DNA of 60,527 nucleotides from Helicobacter sp. (GTDB lineage: Bacteria > Campylobacterota > Campylobacteria > Campylobacterales > Helicobacteraceae), in NCBI RefSeq assembly GCF_029067145.1, contig NZ_JAIEFA010000036.1, positions 1-60,527 on the forward strand. Reading direction: 5' to 3'. The translations under genes were made by a program, and so were the position numbers. A model generated the notes under the pieces. That model searched no databases, was not told the DNA's origin, and saw only the letters and a program-made list of their open reading frames with translations. Positions 16,818 through 25,804 of this stretch are shown here, piece by piece. Every line of letters starts with the position of its first letter. Positions within the stretch are counted from its first letter, which is position 1.

Positions 16818-17570
16818 ATGATTATTATCCCAGCAAGGCTCAAATCCACGCGTTTTCCCAGCAAGGTTTTGGCGCAAATTCGTGGAATCCCTATGATTGT
16901 GCGCACGGCAGAACTTGCCAAGACGATTGATGATGTTATCGTCGCTTGTGATGATTCTCTTATCGCAGAGGTTTGCACGCGCTATGGTGTGCGCTCAATC
17001 CTTACAAGCAACACGCACGAAAGCGGAACAGACAGAATCGCAGAATGTGCGCGGATTTTAAAACTTGATAAAAAGGAAATCATCATCAATCTACAAGGCG
17101 ATGAACCTTTCTTAGAACAAGAAGTGATTTTGCGCCTTAAAACCTTGATGGAAAAGGAAGCAAAAAAACGCGGTGCGATTCCTTTTATGGGGAGTTGCGC
17201 CAAACCCATTACCAAAGAAGAAGCCAACGACCCAAACCTTGTGAAAGTTGTCTTGAATGCCAAAAATGAAGCGATTTATTTTTCGCGCTCCTTGATTCCT
17301 TATGATAGAGAAAATCTTATCCAACATAATGAGCAGTATTTGGGACATTTAGGAATCTATGCGTTTAGTGGCGAAAGCCTGCAAGCTTTTTGCAATTTAC
17401 CAAAATCTATTTTAGAATCCATAGAGAAACTAGAGCAGTTGCGTGCATTAGAGCATTCTAAAACTATCGTAATGGCAAAAGTAGAATCGCAATCTTTTGG
17501 GATTGACACGAAAGAGGACTTGGAGCGCGCCTTGAAAATGTTTGGCAAGAGACTTTCCACCTCATCGTGA
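16818..17570 (+). CDS. kdsB: 3-deoxy-manno-octulosonate cytidylyltransferase (CMP-Kdo synthetase)
   Basis: Activates Kdo with CTP for transfer to lipid A in LPS inner core synthesis. The 250 residues start with the nucleotidyltransferase loop IIPARLKSTRFPSKVL, followed by a TDRIAE motif (ESGTDRIAEC), INLQGDEPFL and LGIYAFSGESL, all diagnostic of KdsB. AAAGGAG stands 9 nt before the ATG. Other genes of the Kdo branch in the window are kdsC (33.0 kb) and the LptA/LptC export genes. It is last in the operon; a repeat element follows. Confidence 0.95.
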   Translation: MIIIPARLKSTRFPSKVLAQIRGIPMIVRTAELAKTIDDVIVACDDSLIAEVCTRYGVRSILTSNTHESGTDRIAECARILKLDKKEIIINLQGDEPFLEQEVILRLKTLMEKEAKKRGAIPFMGSCAKPITKEEANDPNLVKVVLNAKNEAIYFSRSLIPYDRENLIQHNEQYLGHLGIYAFSGESLQAFCNLPKSILESIEKLEQLRALEHSKTIVMAKVESQSFGIDTKEDLERALKMFGKRLSTSS

Positions 17571-17599
17571 TGAGATTCTGTAAGGAATCTTGGTATGCG

Positions 17600-17754
17600 C
17601 GTCATTGCAAAGCCTCATTAGAGATTGTGGCAATCTATAATTTTGCAAATAGAAAAACAAAACAATGGAATCGTAAAAGTTAAAGGCTAGATTTTGGATT
17701 ATGGATTGCTTTGCCTCGCTCGCAATGACGAAAAAATAAGCTGTCATTGTTAAA
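17600..17754. repeat. Dispersed intergenic repeat (copy d)
   Basis: The 369 bp gap between kdsB and nifS holds no gene but contains two arms of the repeat. One arm ends at 17663-17679 (CAATGGAATCGTAAAAG), identical over 17 bases to the right end of the copy at 12533-12549, and it includes GCAATCTATAAT at 17630-17641. The second is ATTATGGATTGC (17698-17709) followed by CTCGCTCGCAATGACG and AATAAGCTGTCATTG, shared with copy c. The remaining 17755-17939 is AT-rich upstream sequence of nifS. Confidence 0.65.
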
Positions 17755-17939
17755 GATTAATTTTGCAAAACCCAAACTTGCAAATCTATAATGTCGCAGC
17801 TAAGGACGAGTGATTCAAGATAAATATAAGATTACATTAAGCTTTTTTAGGGTAAAAGCCAAAAGTTGTTTTGCAAAAATTTCAAGCAAGCAAAATTAAA
17901 AATAAAAACTAAAAAATATCATCTCTAGGGAGTTTTATT

Positions 17940-19106
17940 ATGGAATCTAAAAAAGTTTATTTAGATAATAATGCAACAACTATGCTAGACCCACAAGCCA
18001 AAGAGTTAATGGAATCTTATTTTTGTCAAAAATATGGCAATCCAAACTCGTTACATAGTTTTGGCACAGAAACACATACAGCGATTCGTGAGGCATTTAA
18101 TCATCTCTATGAAGGGATTAACGCGCACGATGAGGACGACATCATCATCACTTCTTGTGCGACAGAAAGCAACAATTGGGTTTTAAAAGGCGTGTATTTT
18201 GATACTTTGCGCTTTGGCGAAAAGAATCATATCATCACGACACAAGTAGAACACCCTGCGATTCTATCTACCTGTCGGTTCTTGGAAACGCTAGGCGTGG
18301 AAGTAACTTATCTACCCATTGGAGAAAATGGCACTCTAAACCCAAATGCGGTTGAAGCTGCCATTACAGACAAAACCGCATTGGTTAGCGTAATGTGGGC
18401 AAACAACGAAACGGGGATTATTTTCCCTATTGAAGAAATTGGAGCAATTTGTAAAAAGAAAGGCGTGCTTTTTCACACAGACGCCGTGCAAGCTATCGGC
18501 AAAATCCCTGTTGATGTGCAAAAAGCAAATGTGGATTTTCTAAGCTTTAGCGGGCATAAATTCCACGCTCCTAAAGGAATCGGGGGGCTTTATATTCGGA
18601 AAGGCGTTAAGCTTACTCCTTTGTTTCACGGAGGAGAACATATGGGTGGCAGACGCAGCGGAACACTCAATGTTCCTTATATCGTGGCATTAGGGGAAGC
18701 AATGCGACAAGCTACACTTCATTTGGATTTTGAACGCAACAATGTGCGTCATTTACGCAATAGATTAGAAGATGCTTTACTAGAGATTCCCGATGTCTTT
18801 GTCGTGGGTGAGCGGGCTTTGCGTGTGCCAAACACGATTCTAGTAAGCATTCGTGGGGTAGAGGGAGAGGCAATGTTGTGGGATTTAAACAAATATGGCA
18901 TTGCTTGCTCCACAGGAAGTGCGTGTGCGAGTGAGGACTTGGAAGCAAATCCTGTAATGAGCGCGATTGGCGCGGATAAAGAATTGGCACATACCGCAAT
19001 TAGAATCTCACTTAGTCGCTTTAACACAAAAGAAGAAATTGACTATGCCATTGAAGTTTTTAAAAAATCTATTGCGCGTTTGCGCTCTATTTCAAGCAGT
19101 TATTAG
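17940..19106 (+). CDS. nifS: Cysteine desulfurase NifS (NIF-type Fe-S assembly)
   Basis: PLP enzyme that removes sulfur from cysteine and hands it to the scaffold NifU. The 388 residues begin VYLDNNATTMLDPQ. The PLP lysine is in LSFSGHKFHAPKG and the persulfide-forming cysteine is in STGSACASEDLE. An AGGGAG site precedes the ATG. In Helicobacter this NIF-type pair is the housekeeping Fe-S system instead of ISC, even though the cells do not fix nitrogen. nifU follows after 30 nt. The pair is closed by the hairpin at 20118-20146. Confidence 0.96.
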   Translation: MESKKVYLDNNATTMLDPQAKELMESYFCQKYGNPNSLHSFGTETHTAIREAFNHLYEGINAHDEDDIIITSCATESNNWVLKGVYFDTLRFGEKNHIITTQVEHPAILSTCRFLETLGVEVTYLPIGENGTLNPNAVEAAITDKTALVSVMWANNETGIIFPIEEIGAICKKKGVLFHTDAVQAIGKIPVDVQKANVDFLSFSGHKFHAPKGIGGLYIRKGVKLTPLFHGGEHMGGRRSGTLNVPYIVALGEAMRQATLHLDFERNNVRHLRNRLEDALLEIPDVFVVGERALRVPNTILVSIRGVEGEAMLWDLNKYGIACSTGSACASEDLEANPVMSAIGADKELAHTAIRISLSRFNTKEEIDYAIEVFKKSIARLRSISSSY

Positions 19107-19136
19107 AGAAACAAATTAAGAATCAAAGGAAAAAGA

Positions 19137-20114
19137 ATGGCAAAAAATGAATTATTAGGTGGCGCGTTATGGGACGCATATAGCAAAAAAGTAAGCGAGA
19201 GAATGGACAACCCAACCCATTTGGGAGTTATCACACAAGAGGAAGCAGACAAAAGAGGCTTGAAGCTTATCGTAGCAGATTATGGCGCAGAAGCCTGCGG
19301 CGACGCGGTTAGGCTTTATTGGCTTATAGACGATAAGGACACGATTGTTGATGCAAAATTCAAAAGCTTTGGCTGTGGAACTGCGATTGCAAGCAGTGAT
19401 ATGATGGTGGAGCTTTGCTTGGGCAAAAAGGTGCAAGAAGCTGTAAAAATTACAAACCTTGATGTGGAACACGCTTTGCGTGATGATCCTGATACTCCCG
19501 CAGTGCCCGGACAAAAAATGCACTGCTCTGTAATGGCTTATGATGTGATTAAAAAGGCAGCAGCACTTCATCTAGGTAAGAATCCAGAGGACTTTGAAGA
19601 TGAAATTATCGTCTGCGAATGCGCACGGGTAAGCTTGGGCACGCTCAAAGAAGTGATTAGACTAAACAATCTTAAAACGATTGAGGAAATCACGGAATAC
19701 ACTAAAGCGGGTGCGTTTTGCAAAAGCTGCATTAAACCCGGAGGACACGAGGAGAGGGAACACTATTTGGTAGATATTTTGCGTGAAGTGCGCGCGGAAA
19801 TGGAAAATGAACTCCAAAGCAAAACCGATTTGGATTCCAAAGACAATTCAGAATTTGCCAATATGACGATTGTGCAAAAAATCAAAGCCATTGAATCCGT
19901 AATTGATGAAAAAATCCGCCCAATGCTGATGATGGACGGAGGTAATATGGAAATTATTGATTTAAAAAATGCAAGTGATGGCTATACCGATGTGTATATT
20001 AGATATTTAGGTGCTTGCAGCGGGTGTGCGAGCGGTGCGACAGGCACATTGTTTGCGATTGAATCGGTTTTGCAAGAAAACCTAGATTCTAGTATTCGCG
20101 TTTTTCCTGTGTGA
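19137..20114 (+). CDS. nifU: Fe-S cluster assembly scaffold NifU
   Basis: 325-residue three-domain scaffold. An IscU-like N-terminal domain has cysteines in SFGCGTAIASSD and MHCSVM. A central BFD-type [2Fe-2S] domain has CECARVSLGT and FCKSCIKPGG. A C-terminal Nfu domain ends with the CxxC of CSGCASGATGT. The full domain set is as in Azotobacter-type NifU and the Helicobacter homologue. It lies 30 nt after nifS with AAAGGA before the ATG, and a strong hairpin follows the stop by 3 nt. Confidence 0.96.
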   Translation: MAKNELLGGALWDAYSKKVSERMDNPTHLGVITQEEADKRGLKLIVADYGAEACGDAVRLYWLIDDKDTIVDAKFKSFGCGTAIASSDMMVELCLGKKVQEAVKITNLDVEHALRDDPDTPAVPGQKMHCSVMAYDVIKKAAALHLGKNPEDFEDEIIVCECARVSLGTLKEVIRLNNLKTIEEITEYTKAGAFCKSCIKPGGHEEREHYLVDILREVRAEMENELQSKTDLDSKDNSEFANMTIVQKIKAIESVIDEKIRPMLMMDGGNMEIIDLKNASDGYTDVYIRYLGACSGCASGATGTLFAIESVLQENLDSSIRVFPV

Positions 20115-20117
20115 AAT

Positions 20118-20146
20118 CAATAGAATCCTAAATAAGGATTCTATTG
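20118..20146 (+). terminator. Hairpin terminator of nifSU
   Basis: A perfect 12 bp inverted repeat, CAATAGAATCCT and AGGATTCTATTG, with a five-base loop, begins three bases after the nifU stop. It is followed by a T-rich run (TGTTTTGTT). This is a factor-independent terminator shape; since the next gene (valS) converges, it may work in both directions. Confidence 0.75.
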
Positions 20147-20250
20147 TGTTTTGTTGCAAAGAGTGCTTCATTGCTTCTTCCTTGCAAAAAATTACTTCAT
20201 AGCACACTACAAAGAGTTTGCCTAAGCTTGCAAATCCAAACAAAAACCAT

Positions 20251-20310
20251 CTTTTACGATTCTATTGTTTGATTTTCTTCTTGCAAGATTTGGATTGCTA
20301 CGAAGATAAA
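20251..20310. repeat. Dispersed intergenic repeat (copy i)
   Basis: Between convergent nifU and valS. It begins CTTTTACGATTCTATTG (one mismatch from the reverse complement of 17663-17679), then continues through TTCTTGCAAG to GGATTGCTACGAAG. A single arm is visible, without the inverted partner. Confidence 0.5.
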
Positions 20311-20336
20311 TCGGCTTGTAAAGGGCACTTACCGCC

Positions 20337-23015
20337 TTACCCTTGCAAACCCAATGCTTCTAGCTCCTTTGTGATTTTAGCTAGCTTTTGCCTTTGCTCC
20401 TCTAAAGCTTGTTGATTTGTTTCTAACACATTTTTAGGCGCATTGGCTAAGAATTTTTCGTTTTTAAGCATTCCCTCTAGCTTATCAATCTCTTTTTGCG
20501 TTTTTTGCGCTTGCTTGCTTAGTCTTGCAATGATAGGGGCTAAATCAATTTCTGCTGTGGGCAAATAAGTTTCTAACTTTTCTGCAATATCTACTATACA
20601 ATTTGGAATCTTAGCCTCCACAATCTCTAGGGATTCTACTTTTGCTAACTTGCAAACATATCTTATAAAAAGCTCACGCATAGATTCTGGAATCTTAGCA
20701 TTTACATAAGCTTTTGCTATTTTTTGATTTGCTAAATCAATCGTAGCTTTTGCCCGCCGAATAGAAACAATAGAATCCAAAATCAATTCAAAAGTAGCGA
20801 AATTTTCTGCGTCTTGATAGGTAAAATTTGGATATTCTTGCACCATTATAGAGCCGCTTTGCTCCAATGTGCTACCATCTAGCTTATGCCACAAATAATC
20901 GCTAATAAAAGGCATATAAGGGTGTAAAAGCTTCATTGCTTCTTTGAAAATCGCACCAAGTTCTACAATAGAATCCTTATCTGCCTTGCTAAGCTCAATC
21001 CCCCAATCGCAAAACTCTCCCCACAAAAAGCGATAGAGCGTGCTTGCGCCATCGTTAAAGCGATAGGATTCCAAATGTCCGCGCACTTCGGAGATATTTT
21101 GGCTTAAAAGCTGTGCCAAATACTTACCAAGAGGAGTTTTAATTTCTTTTAACTCGCTAAGATTGGGGAATTTCTTTTCATTCAAGAGCAAAAAGTTGCA
21201 CGCATTATAAAGCTTGTTTGTGAAATTTTTGCTAATTTCTAACTGATTTGGCACGAGCTTGACATCGCGTCCTTGCGCACAAAGAATCGCAAGAGTGAAG
21301 CGCAACACATCGGCACTATATTCTTCAATCTTTTCTAAAGGATCTACAATATTTCCCTTAGACTTGCTCATTTTATTGCCAAACTCATCTCGGACAAGTG
21401 CGTGCAGGTAAATATCAGGATAAGGGAGCTTGGAGAGGAAATGTTCCCCCATCATAAGCATTCTAGCAACCCAAAAAAACAAAATATCAAAGCCTGTAAT
21501 CAGCAAAGAATTAGGATAAAATTCCTCTAAATCGTTTGCTTGCCATACCTCGCCCTCTCCCCATTTGCCATTGCCAAAACCAAGCGTTGAAAAGGGCCAA
21601 AGCGCAGAACTAAACCAAGTATCTAGCACATCGCAATCCTGCCTTACTGCCTCACTTCCACAATGTTTGCAAACCTTTGGAGATTCCACACTTGCAAACT
21701 GCCCTCCACAAGAATCACAATAAAACACCGGAATCCGATGTCCCCACCAAAGTTGGCGTGAAATACACCAATCCCTAAGCTCCCGCATCCACGCATTATA
21801 ATTATTTTTCCATTGTGCAGGGAAAAAATTGCTCTCGTTTGCGTTGATTTTAGTAATCGCTTTTTGCGCCGCCTCTTTTTTCAAAAACCACTGCTTAGAA
21901 ATGTAAGGTTCTACGATGTTTCCACAACGATAACAATGCCCTGTCTTGTTTTGGTAATCCTCAATCTTTTCTACAAAACCTAGTGATTCTAGCTTCTTTA
22001 TAATCTGCTCGCGTGCTTCTAGCCGCTCCAATCCTGCAAACTCTCCTGCATTTTCATTGAGGATTCCATACTTATCAAACACCACAATCTGCTCTAAATT
22101 ATGCCGCTTGCCCACTTCATAATCGTTTGTATCGTGTGCGGGCGTTACCTTGACAGCACCTGTCCCAAACTCCATATCCACGTGCGAATCGGCAACAATT
22201 GGAATCTCACGATTCAAAAGCGGCAAAATCACTTTTTTGCCTACAAGATGAGAAAACCTAGAATCGCTAGGATTTACCATTACCGCACTATCGCCAAAAT
22301 AAGTTTCTGGACGCGTGGTAGCCACTACAACATAATCTTTAGAATCTTTTAGAAAATAGCGCAAATAGTAAAGTTTGCCCTTGTTTTCTTTGTATTCTAC
22401 TTCCACATCAGAAAGCGCACCATCGTGGGTGCACCAATTCACCATATATTTGCCTTGAATAATCAATCCCTCATCATAAAGCTTGACAAAAGCCTCTTTC
22501 ACTGCATTTTGCAATCCCGTATCCATAGTAAATCGCGTCCTACTCCACGCAGGAGAGCTGCCAAGTTTGCGCATTTGATTTAGAATCATTCCACCGCTTT
22601 TTTCTTTCCATTCCCACACTTTTTGGACAAATTTCTCGCGCCCTAACTCCTCTTTCTTGATTCCTTGTGCGAGAAGTTGCTTTTCTACAACATTTTGTGT
22701 TGCGATTCCTGCGTGGTCAAGTCCGGGCTGCCAAAGCGTCTTAAAGCCGTCCATTCGTTTATAACGCACGATAATATCTATCAAGGTATGATTGAGTGCG
22801 TGTCCAATATGCAAACTGCCTGTAACATTAGGAGGCGGAAGCATAATGCAGAATCTCTTGCCTGACTTTTGGATTCCTTGATTTCCATTGATTTCAAAAT
22901 AACCCGCTTCCTCGCAAAATTGATAATAAGCAGATTCTACTTCTTTGGGTTGGTAGGTATTTTGCGCTTTGGAGTTTTGCTCTTCTTGTGGATTTTTCTC
23001 TAAATCGTTTTGCAT
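20337..23015 (-). CDS. valS: Valyl-tRNA synthetase
   Basis: Class I synthetase charging tRNA-Val. The 892 residues are normal. The catalytic HIGH motif is in PPPNVTGSLHIGHALNHT (around residue 60), KMSKSKGN marks the second active-site loop, and the CP1 editing domain lies between (ATTRPETYFGD). Zinc-type cysteine pairs CDSCGG/CKHCGS are present, and a C-terminal coiled-coil arm runs over the last 70 residues. It is a single transcription unit, convergent with nifU and divergent from fliW. Confidence 0.97.
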   Translation of the reverse strand: MQNDLEKNPQEEQNSKAQNTYQPKEVESAYYQFCEEAGYFEINGNQGIQKSGKRFCIMLPPPNVTGSLHIGHALNHTLIDIIVRYKRMDGFKTLWQPGLDHAGIATQNVVEKQLLAQGIKKEELGREKFVQKVWEWKEKSGGMILNQMRKLGSSPAWSRTRFTMDTGLQNAVKEAFVKLYDEGLIIQGKYMVNWCTHDGALSDVEVEYKENKGKLYYLRYFLKDSKDYVVVATTRPETYFGDSAVMVNPSDSRFSHLVGKKVILPLLNREIPIVADSHVDMEFGTGAVKVTPAHDTNDYEVGKRHNLEQIVVFDKYGILNENAGEFAGLERLEAREQIIKKLESLGFVEKIEDYQNKTGHCYRCGNIVEPYISKQWFLKKEAAQKAITKINANESNFFPAQWKNNYNAWMRELRDWCISRQLWWGHRIPVFYCDSCGGQFASVESPKVCKHCGSEAVRQDCDVLDTWFSSALWPFSTLGFGNGKWGEGEVWQANDLEEFYPNSLLITGFDILFFWVARMLMMGEHFLSKLPYPDIYLHALVRDEFGNKMSKSKGNIVDPLEKIEEYSADVLRFTLAILCAQGRDVKLVPNQLEISKNFTNKLYNACNFLLLNEKKFPNLSELKEIKTPLGKYLAQLLSQNISEVRGHLESYRFNDGASTLYRFLWGEFCDWGIELSKADKDSIVELGAIFKEAMKLLHPYMPFISDYLWHKLDGSTLEQSGSIMVQEYPNFTYQDAENFATFELILDSIVSIRRAKATIDLANQKIAKAYVNAKIPESMRELFIRYVCKLAKVESLEIVEAKIPNCIVDIAEKLETYLPTAEIDLAPIIARLSKQAQKTQKEIDKLEGMLKNEKFLANAPKNVLETNQQALEEQRQKLAKITKELEALGLQG

Positions 23016-23046
23016 AAAAGCCCTTTTGTGCCTAGCAAAATAAAAA

Positions 23047-23063
23047 TTGGAATAGTTTTTGCT
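23047..23063 (+). promoter_or_regulatory. Possible sigma-54 promoter upstream of fliW
   Basis: TTGGaatagtttTTGCT has the GG and GC ten bases apart, as in sigma-54 promoters. It would start RNA near 23075 and leave a leader of about 125 nt before the fliW ATG. A sigma-70-like extended -10 (TGGTAAAAT, 23162-23170) also lies closer to the gene, so either or both may be used. Confidence 0.5.
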
Positions 23064-23199
23064 AGCTTTTGATTTGAATTTAGAATTTTACCAATAAAAA
23101 TTTAAATTTCTTTATTTTTCATTTTAAAAATGCTTAAAACTGGATTTAGAGCTAAAAATTATGGTAAAATGCGAAATCATATCAAAAAAGGAGTTCGTA

Positions 23200-23592
23200 A
23201 TGAAAGGTGAAAAATTTCATATAAAATCCCCGATTTTAGGGTTTGATAATGTTAGCGAAGTAGAATTTGCAGAAGTAGATGACGGGGCATTAGGATTTTT
23301 ATCCTTACAAGGGCAAGATGTAGAGTTGTTGCTGATTAATCCTTACAAAGTGCGTGAGTATTCCTTTGAAGTGCCTGTCGCAATTCAAACCTTGCTTGAT
23401 ATTCATAAAAACTCAAAGGTAAAAGTATTTTGTGTCTTTGTGCGCGAAAAAGAATCCGAGATTCGTATCAACTTCTTAGCACCTATTATTTTAAATGACG
23501 ACAACAAGACTTTAGCGCAAGTCGTTTTAAATGCCAAAGAATATCCAAATTTTGGCGTAGCAGAATCTATCAAAAACTACATTAAAGAATAG
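23200..23592 (+). CDS. fliW: Flagellar assembly factor FliW
   Basis: FliW binds flagellin and the translational regulator CsrA, tying flagellin synthesis to secretion. With the ATG at 23200, chosen because AAAGGAG precedes it by 7 nt, the protein is 129 residues. An in-frame ATG at 23161 would add 13 unlikely residues. Family features are SPILGFDNVSEVEF at the start, then VELLLINPYKV and FLAPIILNDDNKTLAQVVL. No csrA gene is adjacent. The helicase gene follows after 5 nt. A sigma-54-like site and a sigma-70-like -10 lie upstream. Confidence 0.92.
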   Translation: MKGEKFHIKSPILGFDNVSEVEFAEVDDGALGFLSLQGQDVELLLINPYKVREYSFEVPVAIQTLLDIHKNSKVKVFCVFVREKESEIRINFLAPIILNDDNKTLAQVVLNAKEYPNFGVAESIKNYIKE

Positions 23593-23597
23593 TCGGG

Positions 23598-25634
23598 TTG
23601 CCCCTCTCAACCCTCAATGCCCAGCAAAAGGAAGCTTCACAAGCTCCTTGCGGGCATAATCTTATCATTGCCTCTGCGGGCACAGGCAAAACTTCCACGA
23701 TAGTTGGTAGAATCTCTCATTTATTGCAAAACGGAATCACTCCAAGCGAAATTTTATTGCTCACTTTTACCAATAAAGCCGCTCAAGAAATGTTAGCGCG
23801 CCTTGCGATGAAGTTTGATGGCAAGATTATCCAGCAAATTGAAGCTGGCACTTTTCACGCGGTGGCTTATCGGTATTTAAAGTCAAAAGAATCCGTTATC
23901 TTAAAACAACCAAAAGAGCTGAAAGTTCTATTTAAAAGCCTCTATGACAAACGCGTTTTTTTAAATGCTTCCTGTGTTTCTCCCTATGGAGCAAATTATC
24001 TGTATGATTTATTTTCTCTTTATTTTAATGCAACCATTAATGAGGATTTTAAGTCTTGGTTGGAGCGCAAAAACTCCGAGCAGCTCCAATATGCAGAAAT
24101 TTATTTAGATGTTTGGGAAGAATTTAAAGCACTCAAAAACGAATACCATTATGTGGATTATAATGACTTATTGCTCAACTACAAAAATGCGATACAAAAG
24201 TCTCAATCCCCTTACAAAGAAGTTCTTGTTGATGAATATCAAGACACAAATCCCTTGCAAGATTCTATTCTCCAAGCCCTCAATCCCCCATCCATCTTTT
24301 GCGTAGGGGATTATGACCAAAGTATTTATGCTTTTAATGGCGCGGACATTAGTATTATAGGAAGCTTCAAGGAGAGATATAAAGACGGCAGAATCTTTAG
24401 TCTCACCAAAAACTATCGCTCCACCGAACCGATTTTAAACCTTGCTAATCGCGTGATTGAAAAAAATCCTCGCATTTATCCTAAAAAACTAGAAGTTGTC
24501 AAAATGCAAAACTTTGGGACGCCTACTTTATTGGTTTATAAGGAATTATTCGCGCAATATAGCGGAATCGCGAACAAAATCAAACTTTCTAACCGCCCCT
24601 TTAGTGAAATTGCGGTGATTTTTCGCAACAATTCTAGTGCAGACGGAATCGAAGCCTGCCTGCGTGAAATTGGAATCCCTTCCAAGCGCAAGGGAAGTGT
24701 GAGCTTTTTTGATTCCAAAGAAATTGTTTATATGCTCAATCTCTGTTCCCTGCTCTTTAACGCCAAGGATATGATGTCTTTTATCCACGTTTTAGCTCAA
24801 GCAAAAGGAATCGGAAATGCTCTAGCAAAGGATATTTACGAAGCCCTTTTGGTTTTGGGACACAACCGCCCCATACAAGGCTTGCTCCACCCTGACAAAG
24901 CCATTAAAGAACCCTTTAAGAAAAAGGCACAGAATACACAATTAGGGCTTTTTGATGACTGGATAGAGTTTAGCAGCTCCGCGCGCTTTTCTGCAATGAA
25001 TCTGCAAGCAGGTTTCAAGGACAATCCAATCCTCACGCACCCCAAACTCACCAAAGAAGGTGTAGAATTTCTTAATGCGCTTTACTGCTTTTTTGATTCC
25101 TTTAGTGCAAACGACAAGCCCTATGAATTGATTTCAAAAATCAGTTCCTTGCCGATTTTTCAGATTGTCGCACAAAAACTTGCAAAAGAACGTTCTATCA
25201 CAAAAGAGGGAGGCATTAGCGAAGAAAGACGCGTAGAATCGCTGGAGCGCATCAGTCGTAAAATCTCGTTATTAAAGGATTTGGCAAGCCATTACAATGA
25301 GCTTGGACGATTCCTTAATGCAATGGTTTTGGGCTCTAGTGAAATGAGTGAGGGAGAGGGAATCAACCTGCTAAGTATTCACGCAAGCAAGGGTTTGGAG
25401 TTCGCAGAAGTCTATATTGTGGATTTAATGGAAGGGAGATTTCCAAATAAAAAGCTAATGAATCAAGGGGGAAGCTTGGAGGAAGAGCGTAGGCTATTTT
25501 ATGTCGCGGTTACGCGGGCAAAGGAGATTTTATATCTAAGCTACGCCAAAAAAGACACGTTGAAAAATATTTCTTATGAGGGTTCTATCTTTCTCTACGA
25601 AGCAGGCTTGCTTACAAGTCGTGGTAATCTATAA
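23598..25634 (+). CDS. UvrD/PcrA-type superfamily I DNA helicase
   Basis: 3'-5' DNA helicase of the UvrD/Rep/PcrA group, acting in repair or replication restart. The 678 residues are in the normal range. Motifs in order: Q-like LNAQQKEA, Walker A SAGTGKTST, motif Ia LTFTNKAA, Walker B VDEYQDTN, motif III GDYDQSIYAFNGAD, motif IV NYRSTEPIL, motif V SIHASKGLEF and motif VI FYVAVTRAKE. The first start available is TTG at 23598, 5 nt after the fliW stop and without a clear ribosome site. It fits because the family's conserved N-terminus follows directly. Translation may be coupled to fliW. Confidence 0.94.
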   Translation: MPLSTLNAQQKEASQAPCGHNLIIASAGTGKTSTIVGRISHLLQNGITPSEILLLTFTNKAAQEMLARLAMKFDGKIIQQIEAGTFHAVAYRYLKSKESVILKQPKELKVLFKSLYDKRVFLNASCVSPYGANYLYDLFSLYFNATINEDFKSWLERKNSEQLQYAEIYLDVWEEFKALKNEYHYVDYNDLLLNYKNAIQKSQSPYKEVLVDEYQDTNPLQDSILQALNPPSIFCVGDYDQSIYAFNGADISIIGSFKERYKDGRIFSLTKNYRSTEPILNLANRVIEKNPRIYPKKLEVVKMQNFGTPTLLVYKELFAQYSGIANKIKLSNRPFSEIAVIFRNNSSADGIEACLREIGIPSKRKGSVSFFDSKEIVYMLNLCSLLFNAKDMMSFIHVLAQAKGIGNALAKDIYEALLVLGHNRPIQGLLHPDKAIKEPFKKKAQNTQLGLFDDWIEFSSSARFSAMNLQAGFKDNPILTHPKLTKEGVEFLNALYCFFDSFSANDKPYELISKISSLPIFQIVAQKLAKERSITKEGGISEERRVESLERISRKISLLKDLASHYNELGRFLNAMVLGSSEMSEGEGINLLSIHASKGLEFAEVYIVDLMEGRFPNKKLMNQGGSLEEERRLFYVAVTRAKEILYLSYAKKDTLKNISYEGSIFLYEAGLLTSRGNL

Positions 25635-25636
25635 TT

Positions 25637-25795
25637 TTTTGGATTGCTTTAAAAATCTACTACCTTGTTATTGCGAGAAAAGTTTTAGCTTTTCGTGGCA
25701 ATCTAAATGCAAAATTCCACCTTTAAGATTCTACTGTAAAGTTTAATTTATACTAGATTATGGATTGCTTCGGCTTCACCTCGCAAGGACGAGAG
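25637..25795. repeat. Dispersed intergenic repeat (copy e)
   Basis: Fills the gap between the convergent helicase and uppS genes. The segment at 25721-25770 (CTTTAAGATTCTACTGTAAAG through ATTATGGATTGC, 25757-25768) aligns with the left arm of the copy at 12383. GGATTGCTT and TTATTGCGAG pieces lie to its left and CTCGCAAGGACG to its right. No coding potential. Confidence 0.6.
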
Positions 25796-25804
25796 ACAAG
25801 TAAA

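Noticed and set aside
18587..18594. G6 run inside nifS and C6 run inside the GlcD-like gene (near 56642)
   Set aside because: Six-base runs are too short to suggest phase variation, and both genes are conserved housekeeping genes.
23161..23199. N-terminal extension of fliW from an upstream ATG
   Set aside because: The upstream ATG falls in the extended -10 region and lacks a ribosome site; the downstream ATG has AAAGGAG.
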